From Methylophilus sp. (GTDB lineage Bacteria; Pseudomonadota; Gammaproteobacteria; Burkholderiales; Methylophilaceae), in assembly GCA_030696695.1 (NCBI GenBank), contig JAUYRP010000024.1:98443-162442 (forward strand): a DNA stretch of 64,000 nt, read 5' to 3'. Below are positions 9,441 to 17,361 of the stretch, one piece after another; the first letter of the stretch is position 1, and every line of letters begins with the position of its first letter. The notes beneath the pieces were generated by a model that saw nothing but the letters and a program-made list of their open reading frames with translations, made no database searches and was not told the DNA's origin. A program made the translations under genes and the position numbers.

Positions 9441-11141
9441 ATGTTCATTACAAATTCAGTGGTTATTCTCAATCGTTTTGCCAAAGTACTTATTGCCAGC
9501 TTGTTATTCACGGTCTCTGGGGTAAGCCACGCAGAGTGGAACGAAGATTGGCCAGTACGCAATAAAGTATCGATTAATCCACAGGCGCTCGGATTGAGCG
9601 AACCAGCCGTCGCGCTCATGCGTTTACATTCTGGCAATTTTGATTTTGCTAGTGTGAATATTGATGGCTCAGATATTCGGGTGATTGCCGCTGATGATAA
9701 AACAGAACTGAAGTTTTACATTGAAAAATTTGATGCGGTTAATGAGCTTGCGACGATTTGGGTGCAATTGCCGACGATTGCAGCAGGCGATAAAGATGCA
9801 CATATCTGGATATATTCTGGTAACGAAAACGCTACCAGCGCCAGTAACGAAAAGGCGCTGATTCCTGCCGACACCATTGGCCTATTCCATTTTGCAGAAA
9901 ATACCTTACTAAAAGACAGCAGTGCCAGCGCGTTATCTGCAACCGGTACGGTTGCATCACAAAAAGCGGGGTTGATTGGTGAATCGGCTATTTTCAACGG
10001 CTCACCCTTGAACATTGCAGCTAATCCAGCCGTTGTCTACAGCAATGGGTTTACTTGGTCAGCATGGATCAAACCTACTAGCCTGCCGCAAACCGCAAGC
10101 CTATTCTCTCAAGCCGATGGCCCAACCTTGGCGATTGACGCACAGACCCTGCAACTAAAAATGGGAGATGTGGTTGTCACTGGTGGTGAGCTCAAAGCGA
10201 CCACTTGGCAACATGTGGCATTCACCATCAACAATGGTACGGCTACGCTCTACGTCAATGGAGCAGAGGTGGCGACAGGCGCAGTGCCCGTGTTATCACC
10301 TGTAGCTGACATTGCTATTGGGGATGCTTATTTGGGTGAAATGGATGAGATGCAATTTGCCAACACAGCAAGCAAGGCACATATCCAATTAGCGGCGTCT
10401 AGCCAAGGAGTGGATAGCAAAGTATTTACTGTTGCCGCAGGCGAAGGTGGCGAGGAAGAAGAGGGCGGCGAGCCGAATTACATTGGCATTTTGATTGGCA
10501 GCCTGACCTTGGATGCGGAAATCGTCATTGGTATTTTGGCGGTGATGTTCCTCATCAGCTTATGGGTCATGTGGAGTAAAGCCCAACTGGTGATGAAAAC
10601 CGACAAAGACAACAAAAAGTTCTTAGCGCGCTTTCAAAAAGCCAGTGGCACAGATTTGCTAGAGCTCGACAAAGGTGCCAACTACCCTAACTCCAACTTA
10701 TTTGGTTTGTACAAAGCAGGTTTGCGCGAAATTAAAAAGCGTGAGCATGATGGACAGCTTTCACTGAGCGGTGCCTCTATGGACGCAATTAAAGCTGCGA
10801 TTGATGCCGACTTAGTGCGTGAAACGCAACGCCAAAATGCTGGGATGGTGCTGCTGACGATTGCGATTTCAGGCGGCCCATTTTTAGGACTTCTTGGTAC
10901 GGTGGTGGGTGTGATGATTACCTTTGCGGCCATTGCAGCAGCAGGTGACGTCAACGTAAACGCGATTGCGCCAGGTATTGCGGCTGCGTTGCTGGCAACT
11001 GTCGCGGGTTTGGCGGTGGCGATTCCAGCTTTGTTTGGTTACAACTACTTAGCTAGTCGCATTAAAAATATCACGATTGCCATGCAGATTTTTGTGGATG
11101 AGTTTGTGACACGTACCGCTGAATTGTTCGGTAAAGAATAA
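9441..11141 (+). CDS. DUF2341-LamG-ExbB/TolQ fusion proton-channel protein
   Basis: Inner-membrane proton-channel subunit with an unusual periplasmic front end. The N-terminus is a signal-like hydrophobic segment ending VSGVSHA before EWNEDWPVRNKV, the typical start of a DUF2341 domain (about residues 30-130). A LamG/concanavalin-like beta-sandwich follows (about 145-320; GFTWSAWIKP, WQHVAFTINNGTATLYVNG). A Gly/Glu-rich linker (GEGGEEEEGGE) leads to a membrane segment (IGILAVMFLISLWVMW). The C-terminal part is MotA/TolQ/ExbB, with the paired helices SGGPFLGLLGTVVGVMITFAAI and AAALLATVAGLAVAIPALFGYN. Plain ExbB is about 240 residues, so the first ~330 are extra. ATG 9441 is preferred; GTG 9432 is in frame too, and neither has a good ribosome binding site. 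It is first in an operon with two exbD genes, a tonB-like gene and a porin gene. Domain calls are by motif; the energising role is inferred. Confidence 0.85.
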   Translation: MFITNSVVILNRFAKVLIASLLFTVSGVSHAEWNEDWPVRNKVSINPQALGLSEPAVALMRLHSGNFDFASVNIDGSDIRVIAADDKTELKFYIEKFDAVNELATIWVQLPTIAAGDKDAHIWIYSGNENATSASNEKALIPADTIGLFHFAENTLLKDSSASALSATGTVASQKAGLIGESAIFNGSPLNIAANPAVVYSNGFTWSAWIKPTSLPQTASLFSQADGPTLAIDAQTLQLKMGDVVVTGGELKATTWQHVAFTINNGTATLYVNGAEVATGAVPVLSPVADIAIGDAYLGEMDEMQFANTASKAHIQLAASSQGVDSKVFTVAAGEGGEEEEGGEPNYIGILIGSLTLDAEIVIGILAVMFLISLWVMWSKAQLVMKTDKDNKKFLARFQKASGTDLLELDKGANYPNSNLFGLYKAGLREIKKREHDGQLSLSGASMDAIKAAIDADLVRETQRQNAGMVLLTIAISGGPFLGLLGTVVGVMITFAAIAAAGDVNVNAIAPGIAAALLATVAGLAVAIPALFGYNYLASRIKNITIAMQIFVDEFVTRTAELFGKE

Positions 11142-11149
11142 GCGCTGCC

Positions 11150-11560
11150 ATGTCAGAGGGCGTCAAAGAAGAGAATCAGCTGTATGACGAAATCAACATC
11201 ACACCGATGTTGGACTTGGCTTACGTGCTGTTAGTGATTTTTATCATCATGACGACTGCGTCTGTGCAGGGAGTGAAGGTGGAATCGCCACAAACGGTGG
11301 CGTCTGCACCGCTCGCCAAGCCACAAATGCGTGCGATTACGATTACTAGCGATGGCGCCGTGTATTTGGATGCGTACCCAGTGGACATGGTGAGCTTAGA
11401 GCAGCGATTAGCCGAATACAAAAGTGGCAATCCAGATTTACCTGTCGTGCTTAAGGGCGATGCTGCTACGCATTATGAAAAGGTATCGGAAGTGCTCGAG
11501 ATTTGTAAAAAGCTAGACATTACTGAAGTAGGGTTAGTGACTAAAAGGGTGGCTGAATAA
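11150..11560 (+). CDS. ExbD/TolR-family biopolymer transport protein (copy 1)
   Basis: A 136-residue protein of normal ExbD size. It has a cytoplasmic N-tail, one membrane helix (ITPMLDLAYVLLVIFIIMTT) and a periplasmic TolR-like domain ending LDITEVGLVTKR. The Asp in PMLDLAYVLLV is the conserved membrane residue of the family that takes part in proton use. The gene starts eight bases after the ExbB-fusion stop, and its last base is the first base of the second exbD start codon, so the two are translationally coupled. It should form the stator/channel complex with the ExbB-type protein and pull on the TonB-like protein encoded two genes on. Confidence 0.9.
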   Translation: MSEGVKEENQLYDEINITPMLDLAYVLLVIFIIMTTASVQGVKVESPQTVASAPLAKPQMRAITITSDGAVYLDAYPVDMVSLEQRLAEYKSGNPDLPVVLKGDAATHYEKVSEVLEICKKLDITEVGLVTKRVAE

Positions 11561-11964
11561 TGCAAGTACAAAACGACGCGCAGCCTTATGACACCATCAA
11601 CATCACCCCGATGTTGGACTTGGCCTATGTGCTGTTGGTGATTTTTATTCTGATGACGACCGCAGGTGTGCAGGGCCTCACCATGAACTTGCCTAAGCCT
11701 TCGAATAAACCCAGCACGGAAAAGCACGATGTGAAGATTGTGCAAGTACAACAAGGTGGGGGTGTCACTATCAACGGTGCTGGCGTAAGCATGGCGGAGC
11801 TTGAGAGCCAGTTAAATAGCGCCAAAGCGGCCGACCCAAAATTTAATGTGATGATTAAGGGCGATGCGAAAGCGCCTTATGCCGGTGTGATAAGCGTGAT
11901 TGATCTGGTGAATAAGCTTGAAATTGAAAATGTTGGCCTTGTGACCGGCCGTATTGGAACTTAA
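11560..11964 (+). CDS. ExbD/TolR-family biopolymer transport protein (copy 2)
   Basis: A 134-residue second ExbD. Its membrane helix is almost identical to that of copy 1 (ITPMLDLAYVLLVIFILMTT, with the same conserved Asp), while the periplasmic half has diverged clearly (VQQGGGVTINGAGVSMAELE against TSDGAVYLDAYPVDMVSLE). Strong conservation of the helix with divergence outside suggests the two copies form a heteromeric channel or have different partners. It overlaps copy 1 by one base (TAATG) and is followed after three bases by the tonB-like start. Confidence 0.9.
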   Translation: MQVQNDAQPYDTINITPMLDLAYVLLVIFILMTTAGVQGLTMNLPKPSNKPSTEKHDVKIVQVQQGGGVTINGAGVSMAELESQLNSAKAADPKFNVMIKGDAKAPYAGVISVIDLVNKLEIENVGLVTGRIGT

Positions 11965-11967
11965 GAC

Positions 11968-12663
11968 ATGCAAGTGACATACGACCCGAATTTGGACGAC
12001 GATAATCCAAGCCCATTGCAGGTTTGGATAAAACGTATTGTATTGATTTTGATTGGCGTGTCGGTATTGGCAGCCATTGGCTATGGCATTAGCAAGTTAA
12101 TGTCAGGCGGCGCACCACAGAAAAAGCAGATTACGACCATTAAATTGTTGCCAGATACACCGCCACCTCCGCCACCGCCACCGCCTAAAGAGCCGCCAAA
12201 AGAACAACCTAAAGAAGCACCGAAAGAAGCGCCGAAGGAAGTACAAAAACCTGCAGAAACACCGCCTGCTGAAACCATCAAGATGGAAGGTGCGGCAGGT
12301 GATGGCCCTAGCCCATTTGCAGCAGGTCAGGTGACGAATGACTACGCGGGAGGCGATGTGAAAATTGGCTCTGATGGTGGAGCAAAGTTTAACTGGTACG
12401 CAGGTTTGGTGAAAAGCCAAATTGAAAACGCATTAGAAAAAGACAAAAACATCACGCAAGGGCAGTACAAGTTAGTGGTGAGTGTTTGGCTTAAACCCAA
12501 TGGCGATATTGAAAAATTAGATGTGGTGCAATCGGATGCCAAAAGTGAGATCGAGCAAGCGATTAAAGAGGCGCTAAGAAATATGCCAGCCATGCGTGAA
12601 GCACCGCCAGAAGGTATGCCACAGCCGATTAAATTGCGCATTAGCGCGCGCAAATTAGGTTAA
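11968..12663 (+). CDS. TonB-like energy-transducing protein
   Basis: A 231-residue protein with classic TonB architecture. There is a short cytoplasmic N-terminus, one membrane anchor (about residues 22-45; IVLILIGVSVLAAIGYGI) and a periplasm-spanning Pro/Lys/Glu-rich rod (nine consecutive Pro, then PKEPPKEQPKEAPKEAPKE). A Gly-rich stretch follows, then a C-terminal TonB/TolA-like domain (WYAGLVKSQIENALEKDK ... YKLVVSVWLKPNGDIEKLDVVQS ... PIKLRISARK). It is in the same operon as the exbB-type and exbD genes. No TonB-dependent receptor gene is visible, so the natural partner is the porin encoded next or something outside the window. Confidence 0.88.
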   Translation: MQVTYDPNLDDDNPSPLQVWIKRIVLILIGVSVLAAIGYGISKLMSGGAPQKKQITTIKLLPDTPPPPPPPPPKEPPKEQPKEAPKEAPKEVQKPAETPPAETIKMEGAAGDGPSPFAAGQVTNDYAGGDVKIGSDGGAKFNWYAGLVKSQIENALEKDKNITQGQYKLVVSVWLKPNGDIEKLDVVQSDAKSEIEQAIKEALRNMPAMREAPPEGMPQPIKLRISARKLG

Positions 12664-12779
12664 AAACGCCAGGGCTAATAAACACTAGGGCTAACAAATA
12701 TTAGCGCAACGATAAGTTTAAAAGGCTGAGATTGCATGAAATGTTGCAAATAGGCCTACGAGGAAGAAGAGAAAACACA

Positions 12780-14408
12780 ATGATGAAACACTTACCTATG
12801 AAAAAGCTATCCATCGCTGTTGCAGCTATCGTTGGCTTGCATGCAGGGTTGGCGCAAGCAGATGAGCGTGAATCGCTAGAACAATTAAAAGCTACCACCA
12901 CCAACCTGATTGATTTGTTGGTGAAGGAGGGTGTACTGCCCAAAGACAAAGCCGATGCAATTGTGAAAAAAGCTACTGAGGATGCAGCAAGACAAGTGAA
13001 GCAGCAACAAGCCCTGGATGCCATTGCGGCTAAACCAAATGACGGCGCAGCTGCCGCATTACCTGAAGATAAATCTGTGCGTGTGCAATATGTGCCTGAG
13101 CATGTGAAACAAGAAATGCGCGCCGAAATCGAGCAGCAAGTCATGGCTAAGCTTAACTACAAAGCAGGTGAGCGCTTAGAGATGCCCAGTTGGTTGGATC
13201 GCATTGAGTTCTATGGTGATTTACGTATGCGTGCGCAGGAAGATAACTTTGCGGATGGAAATGAAATCCCAGCCAATCTAAATGACGTAACTCAAGACAT
13301 GAACGTTCAAAATGCCACCGAGGACAGAAAACGTTTGCGTGTACGCGCACGCTTGGGGGCAGATGTGAAGGTGAGTGATTGGCTGGTAGGCGGCTTACAG
13401 TTTGTCACAGGCCTGCAAACCACACCTTTGACGCCTAACCAAACCGAGGGCATTGCCCAAGGTAAATATATATTTGGTCTAGACCGTGCGTTTTTAAAGG
13501 CTACGCCAACATCTTGGATGATGGTAGAAGCTGGGCGTTTTGCTAACCCATTTTTAAGCACAGATAACTTGTTTGATCCTGACTTGGCGTTCGATGGTTT
13601 AGCCGCGTCTTTTACACCCAAACTTACGGATAACCTCACCTCATTTACCACGGTAGGTGCTTTTCCGATTGAGGAAATTGAATCGTCAGATCTTAACCGA
13701 GCAAAAGATAAATGGTTGTATTCATTGCAAACGGGTTTTAAGTGGGTAGCACCGAACAAATCTACAGTGAAGTTAGCCGTGGCTTATCACGATTATAAAA
13801 ACGTAGAAGGGCAACCGAACTCCAATGCTTTAAATGACTTCGGCGCCACAGTGCCAGCATTTAGGCAACGCGGGAATAGTACGTTTGATATTAATGATCT
13901 GAATGGTGGTACATCACCAGCAGGTGCGAGAACAATCGCTCTTGCCTCACAATTTGAGCAAATCAATATTATTGGCCAAATTGATTTCTTAAACTTTGAC
14001 CCTGTGCATGTGACCATCACAGGCGACTACACCAAAAACATTGGTTTTGATAAAAATGAAATCTTACAAAGAACTGGCAGGATTTATGAAGAAGAGACCG
14101 ATGCTTACCAAGTCAAGTTGGATGTCGGCACTAAGCCTTTTCTTGGTGGGCGACATGAAGTCATCAATAAGCATGATTGGCAAATTTCGTTAGCCTATAA
14201 ATACCTAGAGTCTGATTCTGTATTGGATGGTTTTACTGATTCTAACTTTAGATTAGGTGGTACAGATACCAAAGGCTGGGCCTTGGTGGGTAACTACGCC
14301 TTTGATAAAAATGCATGGGTAGGTGCGCGTTATTTATCAGCAGATACCATTAGTGGTTTGCCATTCTCTGTGGATGTGTTTTTAGTAGATGTGAATGCTA
14401 AGTTCTAG
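12780..14408 (+). CDS. Putative outer-membrane porin with N-terminal coiled coil
   Basis: The start is placed at ATG 12780, after GAGGAAGAAG and giving a clean signal peptide (KKLSIAVAAIVGLHAGLAQA); an in-frame TTG at 12732 would add 16 unlikely residues. The mature protein begins with a helical, charged stretch (about 25-125; LEQLKATTTNLIDLLVKEGVLPKDKADAIVKKA). A beta-barrel of alternating strands follows from about residue 135 (IEFYGDLRMRAQED, RLRVRARLGADVKV), ending in an aromatic C-terminal strand (SVDVFLVDVNAKF). This matches the 'putative porin' family (Porin_5-like). The gene is 116 bases after the tonB-like gene; that gap contains a short direct repeat (AGGGCTAA, twice near 12672-12696) but no terminator. 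It may be the outer-membrane outlet or anchor of the ExbB/TonB motor; this coupling is inferred from position. Confidence 0.8.
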   Translation: MMKHLPMKKLSIAVAAIVGLHAGLAQADERESLEQLKATTTNLIDLLVKEGVLPKDKADAIVKKATEDAARQVKQQQALDAIAAKPNDGAAAALPEDKSVRVQYVPEHVKQEMRAEIEQQVMAKLNYKAGERLEMPSWLDRIEFYGDLRMRAQEDNFADGNEIPANLNDVTQDMNVQNATEDRKRLRVRARLGADVKVSDWLVGGLQFVTGLQTTPLTPNQTEGIAQGKYIFGLDRAFLKATPTSWMMVEAGRFANPFLSTDNLFDPDLAFDGLAASFTPKLTDNLTSFTTVGAFPIEEIESSDLNRAKDKWLYSLQTGFKWVAPNKSTVKLAVAYHDYKNVEGQPNSNALNDFGATVPAFRQRGNSTFDINDLNGGTSPAGARTIALASQFEQINIIGQIDFLNFDPVHVTITGDYTKNIGFDKNEILQRTGRIYEEETDAYQVKLDVGTKPFLGGRHEVINKHDWQISLAYKYLESDSVLDGFTDSNFRLGGTDTKGWALVGNYAFDKNAWVGARYLSADTISGLPFSVDVFLVDVNAKF

Positions 14409-14433
14409 AGCAGCTTATTTAAGGAGTGACAGC

Positions 14434-15111
14434 ATGAAATTTTACCCAAAAATAATTGCACTATTTTTAATTCCATTTTTAATAGGTTTGCTGTTTGCAG
14501 AACCTAGCTTTGCGGCGGAAAAAAAAGACAAAGCCGCGCGTAAGACAGCATTAATGATGCAAAAAATGAAGCAAGACATGGACGCCATGCAAGCGCAATT
14601 TACCACTGAAAAACAAGCGCTAGAAGCACAATTAAAAACGGAAATAGAAGCCAAAACGTTAGCAGAAGAGAAACTGAGCGCAACAGAATCCAAAGTGCGC
14701 AGCTTGAATGCAAGCTTAACCAAAACGCAACAAGAAAAAGCTGCATTAGATACGCAGTTGACTGAAACCAAAGCGACTTTAGCGACAACAGAAACAAATT
14801 TAACTGAGTTAAAAACACAACACCAAAAAGCTTTGGCGGATTTAGATTTCAATGACAATCAACGCAAAACACTTTCGAGTAATTTGGCAGATACTACAAA
14901 AAACTTGAATACCTGTGAAGACAAAAACGGCAAGTTATATACCTACGGCAAGGAGTTGATTCAGATTTATGATGACCCAAGCCGTTATGAAGCCATGATG
15001 CGTAAAGAGAAGTTCTTTCAATTAAAACGCGTTGAATTAGAAAATATATTGCAAAACCAACAAGACAAGTTAGATGAAGCACGTTTTGTGCGACCCACTA
15101 GACCTTATTAG
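14434..15111 (+). CDS. Periplasmic coiled-coil protein of the ExbB/TonB/porin operon
   Basis: The start is ATG 14434, preceded by AAGGAG eight bases upstream; a longer frame beginning inside the porin gene is less likely. A signal peptide (IIALFLIPFLIGLLFAEPSFA) is followed by about 130 residues of uninterrupted heptad-like coiled coil rich in Lys, Glu, Thr and Ala (MDAMQAQFTTEKQALEAQLK and similar). A compact C-terminal module contains a single Cys (NTCEDKNGKLYTYGKELIQI) and the stretch YEAMMRKEKFFQLKRVEL. I recognise no named family. Position as the last gene of the operon, 25 bases after the porin gene, suggests a periplasmic spacer or scaffold between the inner-membrane motor and the porin. 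Function unknown. Confidence 0.7.
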   Translation: MKFYPKIIALFLIPFLIGLLFAEPSFAAEKKDKAARKTALMMQKMKQDMDAMQAQFTTEKQALEAQLKTEIEAKTLAEEKLSATESKVRSLNASLTKTQQEKAALDTQLTETKATLATTETNLTELKTQHQKALADLDFNDNQRKTLSSNLADTTKNLNTCEDKNGKLYTYGKELIQIYDDPSRYEAMMRKEKFFQLKRVELENILQNQQDKLDEARFVRPTRPY

Positions 15112-15206
15112 TGAGCGCTAGTCCATCTTCTAGTCACTAGTCGTTTTACAGCAATAAAACCGTCACAATCGGTGCGTACACTACGTGTTCTACTAGTGAG
15201 TTAAAC

Positions 15207-15878
15207 ATGAGTATTCCACGTACGGTCTTATCCCGCTTATTACCATTTGCTGCGTATATTGTGCTATTGGCTTTAGATGGTACTTTAGCGAGTGCGCTTG
15301 AATGGTTACATCTCAATCCTAAATTTTCATACGTCATCAGGATCAGCGCAGTGATTGCGTTGTTGCTGTATTTCTGGCGCGATTATATCGAGCTCACAAC
15401 CAAACCTCATGTGTCCGATTATCTGTATGCCAGTATCGCTGGCGCAATTGTGTTTATTATCTGGATATTTCCTTACCCAGCTTGGCTGGGGGGTGGCGAC
15501 ACCTCAACGTTTAACCCTTATGCAGGTGAAAATCCATTAGCTGCCATGTGGTGGGCATCTGTGCGATTAATGGGTGCCGCGATGGTGGTGCCACTGATGG
15601 AAGAGTTGTTTTGGCGCTCCTATGTGATGCGCTGGTTTGATAAAGCAGATTTCTTAACCGTCTCACCAGAGCGTATTTCTGGCTATGCGTATGTGGGCAG
15701 CGCCTGCCTGTTTGCACTAGAACACCATTTGTGGCTGGCAGGGTTATTTGCTGGCTTGGTGTACGGCGAGTTATATAAAACGTATAAAAACCTATGGGTA
15801 CCGATTGCTGCGCATGCCGTCACCAATGCTTTGCTCGGGTTTTGGGTGTTGAGCACTAGCCAATGGAGTTATTGGTGA
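15207..15878 (+). CDS. CAAX-protease-related (CPBP family) membrane protein of exosortase clusters
   Basis: A 223-residue polytopic membrane protein with the hallmarks of the CPBP/Abi intramembrane protease family. These are EELFWR (Glu132, Glu133, Arg137), an EHH motif (His173/174) and a HAVTN motif (His203, Asn207), all inside predicted membrane helices. A related subfamily ('CAAX prenyl protease-related protein') is known to accompany exosortase/EPS loci, which fits the gene overlapping epsL downstream. The substrate is unknown; it may help process sorted PEP-CTERM proteins or polymer-linked lipids. The start ATG has only a weak ribosome binding site. Confidence 0.85.
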   Translation: MSIPRTVLSRLLPFAAYIVLLALDGTLASALEWLHLNPKFSYVIRISAVIALLLYFWRDYIELTTKPHVSDYLYASIAGAIVFIIWIFPYPAWLGGGDTSTFNPYAGENPLAAMWWASVRLMGAAMVVPLMEELFWRSYVMRWFDKADFLTVSPERISGYAYVGSACLFALEHHLWLAGLFAGLVYGELYKTYKNLWVPIAAHAVTNALLGFWVLSTSQWSYW

Positions 15879-17077
15879 TTGCGCGTTTTAGATTCAAGCT
15901 AGGTCTAGGTTTATTCTGTTTTCTGGCATTGCAAGCGCATGCAGAAGGTATCATAGACTTCCAGCCATTTGTGCGTGCGGGCATGATGTACGATGATAAT
16001 CTGTTTCGCTTTTCTTCTAAAGCACAGGCCAATGCTGCAGGCTTTTCAACCCTATCCGATACCGTGAAAACACTGGATGCAGGTGCGCAACTCAACTTAA
16101 GACTAAGTCGCCAAATGGTACGTGCCACCGCAAGCATTAGTGATAATCAACATAATCGTTATGGCTTTTTGGACAATACAGCTAAGTCATATGGCATCAC
16201 TTGGGATTGGCGTTTAGGCAATAGCGTGTATGGTGATTTAAGCACCAGCCTCAATCAATCAGTCGCAGGATTTAACGATACCGAGATCGTATTAAGAAAT
16301 TTGCGTACCGTAAAACGCCAACGTGCCAGTATCAATTGGAATGTGCTGTCTACATGGACACTGTATGGCTTGACCGAAAAGAGTGACCTTGAAAATGACG
16401 AGTTGGCATTTCAGCCGCTGGATAGAGAAGATGATAGTTACGAGCTAGGGACACGCTATACCACCACTTCTGGTACGCAAGTAGGCTTATTTTATCGCTA
16501 TTTAAAATCAGATTATGTGAGCCGCTCTGGAAGCACTGCTTTGATTTTTGGCAGAGAAAATGACCAAAAGCAAGTGGGGATGAATTTAGCATGGGTGCCT
16601 ACATTAAAAACACGTGTGACAGGGCAAATATCGACCATTCGCTTTCAGCGTGAAGATGCCTTGCAAGATGACTTCAATGGCTTAAGTCAGCGCTGGAATC
16701 TAGATTATGCCTGGTCAGGCAAAACCAGTTTTGGCTTTACCGCCTACCGTGAGTTGGCCTCTGTGGATGATTTGCTCTCGACTTATGTACTGTTCAAAGG
16801 CGCCAGTGCCAATGCCGATTGGCGTATGACCAGCAAGTTAAGTTTGAATGCCAGCTATGGCATAGGGGAGCGTGAGTTCTTGGGCGGTAGCTCTATTTTC
16901 TTTTCACCATTGGCGCGTGAAGACAGCACCAAACGCTTTGGCTTCAATGTTGCATACACGCCTACCGATCATGCTTTGCTGCAACTCAGGTTTGTAGACG
17001 AAGATCGAGATTCTAATTTAGCCAATTTTGCTTATCAGTTTCAATCGATACAATTGGTCGGGCAATACAATTTCTAG
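15863..17077 (+). CDS. epsL: EpsL-type exopolysaccharide outer-membrane beta-barrel protein
   Basis: About 400 residues with a signal peptide (LGLGLFCFLALQAHA) and then a beta-barrel of repeated amphipathic strands (FVRAGMMYDDNLFRFSS, LNLRLSRQMVRATASISDNQ) ending in an aromatic strand (SIQLVGQYNF). This matches the EpsL protein found in methanolan-like EPS operons, thought to be an outer-membrane component. The frame overlaps the end of the CPBP gene by 16 bases. An in-frame GTG at 15875, overlapping the upstream TGA, is an equally plausible start and leaves a tidier signal peptide. It sits upstream of epsD across an AT-rich gap. Confidence 0.82.
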   Translation: MELLVIARFRFKLGLGLFCFLALQAHAEGIIDFQPFVRAGMMYDDNLFRFSSKAQANAAGFSTLSDTVKTLDAGAQLNLRLSRQMVRATASISDNQHNRYGFLDNTAKSYGITWDWRLGNSVYGDLSTSLNQSVAGFNDTEIVLRNLRTVKRQRASINWNVLSTWTLYGLTEKSDLENDELAFQPLDREDDSYELGTRYTTTSGTQVGLFYRYLKSDYVSRSGSTALIFGRENDQKQVGMNLAWVPTLKTRVTGQISTIRFQREDALQDDFNGLSQRWNLDYAWSGKTSFGFTAYRELASVDDLLSTYVLFKGASANADWRMTSKLSLNASYGIGEREFLGGSSIFFSPLAREDSTKRFGFNVAYTPTDHALLQLRFVDEDRDSNLANFAYQFQSIQLVGQYNF

Positions 17078-17361
17078 TGATTCTTAGGTAAATGTTGCGG
17101 TGTGTGCAACACTCATGTAATCCCTAGTTACTAAGAACTAGAAATGCCGCAATGGCCGCCACTTTCTATATGACATTTTGCATTTCATATCATCACATGA
17201 AATATTCATTAAATTTATTAAATTTAATTAAATCATATAGATAAAATATAAAATTAAAGTGAAATATTCAACATAATCATAAATATTACTTATATCTGAC
17301 ACAGAACAGTCACATTACTTTCTTATAGTGTGATGGCTATGTCATCACATGAGAAAAAACG
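17078..17361. promoter_or_regulatory. AT-rich gap with probable promoter for the eps operon
   Basis: A non-coding gap between epsL and epsD. A weak hairpin (CTAGTT / AACTAG, near 17132-17149) may end the upstream transcript. From about 17180 to 17300 the sequence is very AT-rich, as expected for a promoter region. An imperfect dyad TCACATTA / TAGTGTGA at 17310-17333, about 30 bases before the epsD start, could be an operator. I cannot assign a convincing -35/-10 pair. Confidence 0.4.

Noticed and set aside
11150..11964. The two exbD genes as an assembly duplication
   Set aside because: Their periplasmic halves and most third-codon positions differ, so they are true paralogues.
15109..15139. 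Inverted repeat with TAGTGA / TCACTA arms after the coiled-coil gene as a terminator
   Set aside because: The arms are interrupted by a bulge and no T run follows; too weak to call, though an operon end here is plausible.
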